Assembly (NCBI GenBank): GCA_037447605.1
Contig: CM074806.1
Coordinates: 326,402 to 347,356, forward strand
DNA: 20,955 nt
Direction of reading: 5' to 3'
Source: Zygnema circumcarinatum
Taxonomy: Eukaryota; Streptophyta; Zygnematophyceae; Zygnematales; Zygnemataceae
This document shows positions 1-7,169 of this stretch, piece by piece. Position numbers and translations under genes: made by a program. Every line of letters starts with the position of its first letter. The stretch's first letter is position 1. The notes under the pieces are model-generated. The model was not told where the DNA came from and made no database searches. It worked only from the letters and a program-made list of their open reading frames with translations.

Positions 1-612
1 GAGAGGCAAGGCCGAAGGGGGCAAGGCCGAGGGGGACAAGGCCGAGAGAGGCAAGTTCGAGGGGGGCAAAGGGCAAGAGGGCCATGGCCGAGGGGGGAAA
101 AAGCCAAGGCCGAGGGGGCAAGGCCGAGTGAGGCAAGGCCGAAGGGGGCAAGGCCGAGGGGGGCAAGGCCATAGTGTGTGGGTTTTGGTCAGGGTCAGGG
201 TTAGGATTAGTGTTAGAGGGGGGCAAGGCCAAGGGGGCCAAGGCCGAGAGAGGCAAGGCCGAGAGAGGCAAGGCCGATAGAGGCAAGGCCGAAGGAGGCA
301 AGGCCGAAGGGGGCAAGGCCGAGAGAGGCAAGGCCGAGAGGGCCATGGCCGATGGGGGCAGGGTGAAGGCCGAGGGGGGCAAGGACGAGGGAGGGAGGGA
401 GGGAGGCAATGGAAGATGCTGTAGACCAGCTGCTCCCTCTCCCCCTCCCCCTCCCCCTCCCTCTGCTTTTGCTTCTGTTTAATTTGTTCCATACGGTGCA
501 AGTACAGATCTGTTCTAAGTACAGATTCTAGTGCAATTCTGTAGGGGGCTTCCAAAGTGTTGCCGATGATTAAAAAAAGGTATTTGCTACTCTTGACAGC
601 TCCGCGCTGCAT
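1..612 (-). other. Possible exon or gene fragment in repeat copy 1
   Basis: On the minus strand, an ATG at 612 opens a frame of non-repetitive composition: a hydrophobic segment (YLFLIIGN), then APYRIALESVLRTDLYLHRM, then a Q/K-rich stretch, then GEGEGE and the proline-rich translation of the minisatellite. It runs open to the window edge. In the tandem copy (about 1593 downwards) the ATG is replaced by ATC but the frame is otherwise intact. The changes I see in this stretch are ATG to ATC, N to H, I to L and one silent change, so there is no clear sign of purifying selection. A TGCAG just before it on the sense strand could be a splice acceptor. I recognise no family; a captured gene piece or chance are both possible. 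Confidence 0.2.
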
Positions 613-1815
613 GATGAAAGCAATCCACCAAGATCGCTGAGGCCACGAAAGAAGAACGCATTTAGGGGTTCAGAGTGTGAGGGTTTTGGGAAACTTGAGT
701 TTCATTTAGATTTAGTGGTTTAGGGTCAGGGTTATGATTAGGCTTAGAGGGGGGCCAGGCCGAAGGGGTAAAGGCCGATGGGGGCAAGGCCATAGTGTTA
801 GTGTTAGGGTCAGGGTGAGTGTTAGGGTTAGAGGGGGTTAAGGCAAGGGGGCCAAGGCCGAGAGAGGCAAGGCTGAGAGGGGCAAGGCCGAGAGAGGCAA
901 GGCCGAAGGGGGCAAGGCCGAGGGAGGCAAGGCCGAGGGGGGCAAGGCCGAGGGGGGCAAGGCCGAGGGGGGCAAGGCCGAGGGGGGCAAGGCCGAGGGG
1001 GCAAGGCCGAGGGGGCAAGGCCGAGTGAGGCAAGGCCGAAGGGGGCAAGGTCGAGGGTGGCAAGGCCATAGTGTGAGGGTTTTGGTCAGGGTAAGGGTTA
1101 GGATTAGTGTTAGAGGGGGGCAAGGCCAAGGGGGCCAAGGCCGAGAGAGGCAAGGCCGAGAAAGGCAAGGCCGAAGGGGCCAAGGCCGAGGGGGGTAAGG
1201 CCGAGGGGGGTAAGGCCGAGAGGGGCAAGGTCGAGGATGGCAAGGCCATAGTGTTAGGGTTTTGGTCAGGGTCAGGGTTAGGATTAGTGTTAGAGGGGGG
1301 CAAGGCCAAGGGGGCCAAGGCCGAGAGAGGCAAGGCCGAGAGAGGCAAGGCCGAGGGGGGCAAGGACGAGGGAGGGAGGGATGGAGGCAATGGAAGATGG
1401 TGTAGACCAGCTGCTCCCTCTCCCCCTCCCCCTCCCCCTCCCTCTGCTTTTGCTTCTGTTTAATTTGTTCCATACGGTGCAAGTACAGATCTGTTCTAAG
1501 TACAGATTCTAGTGCAAGTCTGTAGGGGGCTTCCAAAGTGTGGCCGATGATTAAAAAAAGATATTTGCTACTCTTGACAGCTCCGCGCTGGATGATGAAA
1601 GCAATCCACCAAGATCGCTGAGGCCACGAAAGAGGAACGCATTTAGGGGTTCAGAGTGTGAGGGTTTTGGGGAACCTGAGTTTCATTTAGATTTAGTGGT
1701 TTAGGGTCAGGGTTATGATTAGGCTTAGAGGGGGGCCAGGCCGAAGGGGGCAAGGCCGGGGGGGGCAAAGGCCGAGGGAAGCAAAGCCATAGGGTTAGAG
1801 TCAGGGTTAGGGTTA
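178..1815. repeat. 981-bp-period tandem segmental duplication
   Basis: Two copies of a composite segment lie head to tail, copy 1 about 178-830 and copy 2 about 1252-1815. The non-satellite core is at about 470-760 and again at about 1451-1741, offset exactly 981 bp at two checked points (421 to 1402 and 660 to 1641). I see fewer than ten substitutions across the core, so the copies are about 97-98% identical and the duplication is recent. Copy 2 lacks about 95 bp of minisatellite units at its left side. On the minus strand the core of copy 1 reads from an ATG at 612 into a non-repetitive stretch of about 40 residues before entering the satellite. Confidence 0.85.
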
Positions 1816-1880
1816 GGGTTAGTGGGGGGCCAGGCCGAGTGAGGCAAAGCCAAGGCCGACGGGGGCAAGGCCGAGGGGGG

Positions 1881-2000
1881 AGGGAGGGAGGGGCTTTCTT
1901 TTTTTCGGACGCCTTCGAAATGGTAGTTTTTCTTTTCAGCGTGAGTGCGCACCAGTGCAAGTAAGCCTTTCTCCTTTATCCTTGTTTACTTTTTCAGCAG
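1881..2000 (+). repeat. Dispersed repeat family, copy A
   Basis: This segment begins in GAGGGAGGG, then GGCTTTCTTTTTT, a conserved CTTCGAAAT, a T-rich stretch, GCAAGTAAG and a pyrimidine run ending in TTTTTCAG. The same order recurs in copy B (2371-2520) and, reversed, in copy C (2577-2716). The GTAAG...CAG portion (1961-1997) resembles an intron but is only 37 nt. Confidence 0.7.
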
Positions 2001-2130
2001 TATGAGTGGGAGGGTGGAAGCAGGGAGAGAGTAAGAGAGTGAGAGGGCTGGAGAGGGAGCAGTGGGGCAGAAAGTGGGGTATAGAGGCAGGCAGGGGTAT
2101 GTAGGGAGGGAGGGAGGGAGGGATGGGTTG
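2000..2130. repeat. Purine-rich GAGG/GGGA spacer
   Basis: This is low-complexity purine-rich sequence (GAGAGGG, GGGAGGGAGGGAGGGA). No gene is supported; the open frames crossing it are compositional. Confidence 0.6.
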
Positions 2131-2370
2131 GCATGGCTTCTTGCAGCACAAGGAGCCGAGGGATGTTCGCTTTGTGGCTGACCTGTTGCTGCAAGAGGTA
2201 CTTACAAGGGCTTACGAGGGGAGGAAGGCCGAGGGGGGCAAAGGCCGAGGGGGGCAAGTCGATAGGGTTAGGGTTAGGGTCAGAGTCAGTGTTAGGGTTA
2301 GGGTTAGAGGCCGAGGCCAAGGCCAAGGCCGAGGGGGCAAGGCCGAGGGGGGTAAGGCTGACGGAGGGAG

Positions 2371-2520
2371 GGAGGGAAGTGGCTTTCTTTTTTAGAGAGG
2401 CTTTCGAAATAACTTTGTTTTTATTTTGCGCCGATTGAGTAAGGCGGTTCGCTAGTGGTGGCTTCGCGACTTTGCAAGTAAGGTTTTATCTCTTTTCTTT
2501 ATTTTTTTTTCAGCAACAAG
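2371..2520 (+). repeat. Dispersed repeat family, copy B (left foldback arm)
   Basis: It shares with copy A GGCTTTCTTTTTT, GCTTTCGAAATA, a T-rich tract, TTTGCAAGTAAGG and TTTTTTTTTCAGCA. Relative to copy A it has an extra stretch with GGTTCGC that is also present in copy C. The intron-like GTAAGG...CAG part is 2478-2513, 36 nt. Confidence 0.7.
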
Positions 2521-2576
2521 GAGGGAGGGAGGAAAGGGGGCAAGGCCGGGGGAGGGGTGCTCTTTTCCTCCCTCCC

Positions 2577-2716
2577 TATTTCTGAAAAAAGAACAAGGAG
2601 AAGAGTTAAAGTCTTATTTGCAAGGTTGCCGGTTTGCGAACCACCTTAATTATTCTCCGCGCAAAATTGAAGCGGAGCTATTTCGAAAGCTTTTGTATAT
2701 AGAAAGCCACTTCCCT
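2577..2716 (-). repeat. Dispersed repeat family, copy C (right foldback arm)
   Basis: Read on the minus strand it gives GGGAAGTGGCTTTCT, GCTTTCGAAATAGCT, TTTTGCGC, TAAGGTGGTTCGC, TTGCAAATAAG and TTTTTTCAG, collinear with copy B. The position of the GT in copies A and B is AT here, so the putative donor is lost. It contains a small hairpin with CTCCGC and GCGGAG arms. Confidence 0.7.
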
Positions 2717-2935
2717 CTCTCACTCCTTCCCTCGGCCTTGGCCCCCTTGGCTTTGCCTCTCATGGCCCTCTCGGCCTTGCTCCCCTCGACCTAGCCCTCC
2801 TCTGCCTTGCCCCTTTCGGCTTTGCCTCTTTCGACCTTGCCTCTCTCAGCCTTGGCCCCTTTGGCCTTTCCCCCTCTTCACCCTAACCCTAATCCTGACC
2901 CTAACCTTAACCTTATGGCCTGCCCCCCTTCTCGC

Positions 2936-3582
2936 CTTCTCTGTTTGTCGTTTTCAAGTTTCTGTTGTTTGGAGCTCGTCGATTCTGATTCTGGATTGCC
3001 TCGTTTGTTTCGGTCTGTCGGTCGTTTTCATTCACTCCCTCGCTCCCTCCCACTCCCTTTCCCCCTCCCTCTCCCTCTCGCCCTCTCCTTGTTTCGCTCT
3101 CCCTCCTCTCCCTCTTCCTCTCCCTCTCTCCCTCTCCCTCTCCCTCTCTCCCTCTCCCTCTCCTTCTCTCCCTCCCCCTCACTCTCCCTCTCCCTGCCCC
3201 TCTCCTTCTCTCCCTCCCTCTCCTTCTCCCTCTCCCTCTCTCCTCCCCCCTGTAAGCCTCGTACGTTAGTACATCCCGTTTCGGGACTGCCGCTGGTGCC
3301 GTTCCATGTGCTGTCTCCATGTCGCCAGTTCAGTTCCCGTCATGGTTCGCAAGGTTCCGTTTTCAGGTTTCAACGCCAAACTGAGAACGGAACCATGGAA
3401 CAGGGACCCCATCAGTCCCACATCTCCCAATACCCCCTTTCTCGAGGTCACCTTCTCGGCCCTAAAATCCTCGAAATCTTTAATCGTAAAATTTTTAAAC
3501 CTTCATTGGCAGCTCGAATTCTCTATTTTTAATAATTGATTTTTCACCACTTTTATTTTTCCGTAACTCCTATTTCTCCAAA
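2936..3582. other. Spacer with CTCCCT microsatellite and one hairpin
   Basis: About 3030-3250 is a nearly pure pyrimidine tract on the + strand (CTCCCT and CTCTCC units). Positions 3353-3366 (GGTTCCGTTTTCAG) and 3381-3394 (CTGAGAACGGAACC) form an inverted repeat with one mismatch and a 14-nt loop. The remainder probably includes the promoter and 5' leader of the gene starting at 3583, but I see no clear TATA box. Open frames here are compositional. Confidence 0.5.
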
Positions 3583-4559
3583 ATGAGACTCTCAATTTTC
3601 AGCGATGATTTGCTTTACTTGATTTTTACATTTTGTATGTTATTGAACTTTTTGGCTTCGGCGCATTGTCGGAATCTTTCGGAAACGGAAAAAAAAATTA
3701 CTGGAAATCGCCTCCAAACCAAAGGAGAGTCGGGTAAGTTATTTCAAAAAAATCGAATACATTTAGAGGGACGGATGGTACTAATGGTATGATTATAAGC
3801 TCAACTTCCTAAGCCCATCCTTTGCAGCATTAGAGAATAATGTATATTAAATTTTAAAATTAGAAGTAGGGCACGAATAGAACCCCATCATTACAGAACT
3901 GCCTTATCTATGCGTATATTTACCGTTACTCTTATTTCTGGAATTCCGTTTTTAAATTAAAGCAGGGTCAAACGCCAACTCGGAGAGAAGTTTTTCTGCG
4001 GAGGAGCTCCGGGCAGTCCTGGAAAGTTTAAAGAATGTGACTCACAAAAAGATTCCAAATCGGAGTTGTATTCCTGTAGGCTCCGCGGAGCCCTACATAT
4101 TTGTCCGATTCAGGTACTTTCCCCCTTTTGTACTTTCTAAAGCTTCTGTCACTCCCACCTCTCCTTCTCCCTCTCCTCCTCCCTCTCCCTCTTCCTATCC
4201 CTCTCCTTGTCCATCTCCCTGTCCCTCCCTCTCCCTCTCCTCCTCCCCCTCCCTCTCCCCCTCACCTCTCTCTCCCCCTCTCCCTCTCCCCTCATACTCT
4301 CTCCCCCCCTCTCCCTCTCCCCTCACACTCTCTCTCTCTCTCTCTCTCACTCTGCCCTGACTTAAGTTCGCTTTACGGAGCCATTGGGTACAGTGCATAC
4401 CGGTACACATTGTCAAGTCTTTTTGTGATCGGCCTCGGGCAGCGAAAAACTTTTTTGGATCTGAAGGCCATCCCTGAGCTGAGGAGCTGCAATTGGCTGC
4501 CGGCAAATAGAGCAATAAGCAATTTCAAGTTGGCAACATTAAAAACTCTAAACTTTTAG
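3583..4559 (+). CDS. Predicted secretory-pathway protein, three exons
   Basis: Exons are 3583-3733, 3966-4113 and 4367-4559. Donors are G|GTAAG and CAG|GTACT, acceptors AAGCAG| and TTAAG|, and the phases agree (1 then 2). Together they give 492 nt, 163 residues plus stop. The ATG sits in a good context (AAAATGA). Residues 7-28 are strongly hydrophobic (LLYLIFTFCMLLNFLA), a signal peptide or anchor, and sequons N31-L-S, N74-V-T and N82-R-S fit ER entry. Residues 92-143 run Y-I-F-V-R-F ... Y-R ... F-V-I-G-L-G ... C-N-W, which faintly recalls the N-terminal part of plant glycosyltransferase family 92 (GALS-like) proteins; this is inference from memory and weak. If so, the gene is truncated or has more exons: 4696-4802, ending CTCAG|GTAACC, is a possible extra piece, but I cannot join it to exon 3 with a proper donor. 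The second intron is mostly CTCCCT tract. Confidence 0.5.
4114..4366 (+). repeat. Intron filled by CT-rich microsatellite
   Basis: About 4142-4350 consists of CTCCCT, CTCCTC and finally (CT)n on the sense strand of the gene it interrupts, ending at CTGACTTAAG, used as acceptor. Confidence 0.6.
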
Positions 4560-5040
4560 TTAAAATTTTGTTAATTTTGACATTCCCTTTTTGTTTAAGC
4601 AGTGTTTAAAAGCACTTTGAGGCATGTGTTGCTTTATTATTAGGTCCTTTGGAACCCATTCTTCGTGGTTTCCCGTGTTGCTTTTGTCCATGCATGAGAC
4701 CAATGCCAATTCATGTTCTCGTGCCGCCGGTCACCTCGGGGAGGTCTGTTACCTCATTCGGTAACGGCGGTTAACATGTTCTGTCACCGCACGTTGGCTC
4801 AGGTAACCGTTTCTGTTGATTCCTTGCCCTCTCTTTTTAAAACGGTTCAAACATTGCAAAGGCTTTCGAGTCATCGAATGCATGGTTCAAACACAGATTG
4901 AATTTTACTAAAATACTCGAAATGGCCCAACGATCAAAGGTCAAACATAGAAGAAGATAAGGAACGATACACCTGTACAAAAAAAAAAAAAAAAGCTTGC
5001 CCTAATCCAGAGTGTTCTTACTACCCCTGAACCCTAAAAA
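4560..5040. other. Spacer between convergent genes
   Basis: No confident gene. It is AT-rich near 4560-4700, holds a possible exon at about 4696-4802, and has an A16 homopolymer at 4979-4994 just 3' of the minus-strand gene. The A-run on + could be a poly(A) relic of a retroposed copy, but no target-site duplication was recognised. Confidence 0.4.
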
Positions 5041-6308
5041 TCATCTTACAGAAGCCATGACGATCCCAACAGCGCATCCAAGGAGGGTGCTCGGCAGCCA
5101 TCCCCTTCGAGCACTCAACTTCTTCACAAAGAAAGGAAGGGACACCAACGCATTGTGAGCGAGGGCGCAGCTGAGGGCCCCAATGGGCACATATGTCACG
5201 AGTCGCTGCCGGAACCGGGAGAGAGCCATCTCTCTAAAGACGAGCACCGCAAAATCTCGAAAAGCTTCAAGGTTCAAAACTTCTTTGGTTTTGAATGGGG
5301 TTGAAGCTGAGAGTGCGGCGTCAATGTCAAGCTCGGAAGGAACCCGGTTTAGCCATTTTTTCTGGAACTTGAATACGGGATCGTCAAAAGGGCCATTGTC
5401 TGCAGCAGAGGTGGAAAGAGGTTAGGGTTAGGGTTAGGGTTAGGGTTAGGGTTAGGGTTAGGGTTAGGGTTAGGGTTAGGGTTAGGATTAGGGTTAGGGG
5501 TAGGGTTAGCGTGAAGGTTAGGGTTAGGGTTAGGGTTAGGGTTAGGGTTAGGGTTAGGGTTAGGGTTAGGGTTAGGGTTAGGGTTTTGGGTTAGGGTTAG
5601 GATTAGGGTTAGGGTTAGGGTTAGGGTTAGGGTTAGGGTTTGAGATACGGTTTTACTTAAGGCCAAGACTTTAAAAAAAGAGGTAATTGTTTAGGGCTGA
5701 AGGTCAGGTTAGGATTGGATTTAGGGTTGGAGTGGTTAAGAGTGGGCTAGGGCTAGAACTAGGATTATGGTTACAGTTAGGATCTAGATCAGAGTTAATA
5801 AAATTAGTAAAAAATGGAGGTAAGATTAAGATTAGGGTTAGGGCAAGGGTCAGGGCTAGTGATAGAGTCAAGGTTAGGATTACCCTCCAAAATAATCGGT
5901 TCAAACGCATAGAAATTGCGGCAAATCTCTATCATCAGGTCAGGGTTCAGAATTAGGGTTTACGTGAGCTCGGATTAGGTTTGAGATAACAGTCTCGCCT
6001 TAAACCCATCCTTCTCCAAGGGGTTTAAAGCTGCAAAGCCCCCCTCCCTCCCCCCCAAGCCCAGGGTTCATGGGCTTACCTGCAGAGGCTGCGACCGCGA
6101 GCACCGAGAGGCGCTCGTAGAGGTGCTCCATTGCGGTCAGCAGCTGGTAGGGGCGCAGCCCTGGCGCCACTTGGCGGCCTGCCACAGACCGGTGACACGT
6201 GTCATACGCTGCGCGCACCGCCTCCCTGAAGGCGGGGGACCCCTCAAGGAGGCGCGCCACGCACGGGCCACGAAGCTCCGGGGAGAGGAGGGAGGTGGCG
6301 CCCCCCAT
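5041..6308 (-). CDS. Unrecognised small membrane protein, two exons
   Basis: Exon 1 is 6308-6080 and exon 2 is 5399-5041 on the minus strand. The donor is CTGCAG|GTAAGC and the acceptor CTGCTGCAG|AC; both are phase 1, and the sum is 588 nt, 195 residues plus TGA. The ATG at 6308 was chosen because the sequence directly upstream is a dense G-box/CCAAT array rather than normal coding, although the frame stays open to 6482. The N-terminal half is soluble and partly amphipathic ([29 protein letters not shown]), with an acidic stretch at 81-103. Two hydrophobic segments lie near 146-167 (around [18 protein letters not shown]) and 178-194 ([17 protein letters not shown]), separated by a basic loop (KKLSARR), suggesting a C-terminal membrane hairpin. 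Codons GTA AGA just before the stop could instead be a donor, extending the gene. I do not recognise the family. The shared phase and non-repetitive sequence make it likely real. Confidence 0.6.
5418..5641 (+). repeat. Interstitial TTAGGG hexamer array in an intron
   Basis: More than 30 copies of GGGTTA on the + strand, mostly perfect, interrupted by a few variants near 5485-5520 and 5583-5605. It lies wholly inside the 680-nt intron (5400-6079) of the minus-strand membrane-protein gene, so the transcript would contain CCCTAA repeats. It is the hexamer form, unlike the CCCTAAA heptamers around 18-19 kb. Confidence 0.95.
5642..6079. repeat. Degenerate telomere-like intron sequence
   Basis: The rest of the same intron has decayed TTAGGG-type motifs (TTAGGATT, TTAGGGTTGG, GGGCTAGGGCTAG) to about 5960 and then unique sequence up to the donor at 6079. 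No coding sequence is supported; the open frames are translations of the repeat. Confidence 0.6.
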
Positions 6309-6490
6309 GTGGCCACGTGGCGGCAGGTCACTGGCTGGGCATTGGCCACGTGGGTGCTGTTGGGACACGTGGCGAGAGGTTATTGGCGGAGGGCATGCCA
6401 CGTGGAGCGGGAGTGGCGCGAGTTCAGAAGTGGAAGGGGCGATGGCGGGGGGAGGCGCATTGGTGACGTGGCGGAAGGCCATTGGTTGGG
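6309..6490 (-). promoter_or_regulatory. G-box and CCAAT array upstream of the membrane-protein gene
   Basis: Reading on the minus strand toward the ATG at 6308, four CACGTG palindromes occur at 6399-6404, 6366-6371, 6347-6352 and 6314-6319, mostly as CCACGTGG, with a TGACGTGG at 6464-6471. Four CCAAT boxes occur in the sense direction at 6481-6485, 6459-6463, 6382-6386 and 6341-6345. Alternating CCAAT and G-box is typical of plant-type promoters bound by NF-Y and bZIP/bHLH factors. A further CACGTG is inside exon 1 at 6196-6201. The density is far above chance. Confidence 0.6.
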
Positions 6491-7169
6491 TCCATGGCTA
6501 TTTTTTTTTTTTTTTTGGGGTGGGCCGCACATGCCATGATGCATGCATGCATGGATTGACGGAGGATGTGGCATGGGATGGAAAGGGATGGGATGCATAG
6601 GATGTTCATGTGCGCAGGTGCATGGATGGATGGAGGGATGGACATGCATGTACGGGAGAAAACAAACCTCGCCCCTTCTCAGTTTCCATTTTGAATGAAG
6701 TTGAACCAAGGAAAGGCACCAACAAAAAGGAAAAAAAGGGGAACAGCTTCCTTGAGGCATGTCATATTATGGGCTACTAAGACGGCAAGTTTGAGTCCGG
6801 CCGGAGCAAATCCATCATGTTGCTGTGCTTGCGAACATTGTTCTTCTTTCAATATGGGGTTTTTAGGAGAACGCTTTTGTGGTTGCAGAATTGCTGCTAG
6901 ATCTGCCATTACAAGCATGAAGCCGAAACTGACAGCACTCTCAACCTATGTACGTATCTATCTATGTACCGAACACACCAAATTTCCTTCATACACTCTC
7001 GATCCTCATGTACCTCTCTGCATACAATTCAACCAATTCTACCACCTTTTCACCCACCCCCCCCCCCCCTTCTCCCTTTCTCTCTCTTTCTCTCTCCCTC
7101 CCTCCCTTCTCTCTCTCCATTGCAAGACACGCCCTATACATACATACATACTCAGCCTCTATCTTGGTC
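6491..7169. other. Spacer with T16, GGATG-rich repeat and C/CT tract
   Basis: It contains a T homopolymer (about 6500-6516), an ATGCATGCATGCATGG stretch with RY-type CATGCA motifs (about 6539-6553), degenerate GGATGGATGG repeats to about 6650, non-repetitive sequence at 6690-6930 without a recognisable product, a C-run and CTTTCTCT tract near 7057-7120, and CATA repeats near 7136-7150. The part next to 7170 is probably the 3' flank of the transposase gene. I could not find a terminal inverted repeat here. Confidence 0.4.

Larger units (their letters stand above)
1..1890. repeat. G-rich 15-bp minisatellite region
   Basis: Three blocks (about 1-420, 735-1385 and 1735-1885) are tandem copies of a roughly 15-bp unit close to GGCAAGGCCGAGAGA, with GAGGGGG and GAAGGGG variants. 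Short runs of telomere-like GGGTTAGGGTCAGGG are interspersed (about 185-220, 715-745, 800-835, 1075-1110, 1255-1290, 1795-1825). Because 15 is a multiple of three, all six frames stay open for long stretches and give pentapeptide-repeat pseudo-proteins (GKAER-like on +, SALPL-like on -). I read no genuine gene here. The G-run strand (+) could form G-quadruplexes. Confidence 0.9.
2262..2935. repeat. Foldback element with telomere-like ends
   Basis: A large imperfect inverted repeat. Reading inward from the left: TTAGGG-like repeats (2268-2310), GGCCAAGGCCGAGG minisatellite (2310-2365), then repeat-family copy B (2371-2520). Reading inward from the right on the other strand: CCCTAACCCTAAT-like repeats (2880-2915), CTCGGCCTTGCC minisatellite (2720-2860), then copy C (2577-2716). 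The centre (about 2521-2576) is GGAGGGAGGAAA facing TTCCTCCCTCC. The arms are diverged, perhaps 70% identical in the core by eye. No reading frame for a transposase is inside, so if mobile it is non-autonomous. Confidence 0.65.

Noticed and set aside
174-1463. Several 60-240 residue open frames on both strands with GKAEG, SALPL or RPCPP repeats
   Set aside because: They are translations of a 15-bp minisatellite that stays open in every frame; there is no non-repetitive domain apart from the short head noted at 612.
1-1890. CRISPR-like repeat array
   Set aside because: Units are directly adjacent with no unique spacers, and the context is eukaryotic.
2900-3540. 135- and 241-residue frames over the CTCCCT tract
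   Set aside because: Composition is driven by the microsatellite; no start context or domain is seen.
5418-5641. True chromosome end
   Set aside because: The telomere-type array is flanked on both sides by sequence of one split gene with matching phases, so it is interstitial.
5349-5666. Minus-strand open frame of NPNPNP repeats
   Set aside because: Pure translation of CCCTAA repeats inside an intron.
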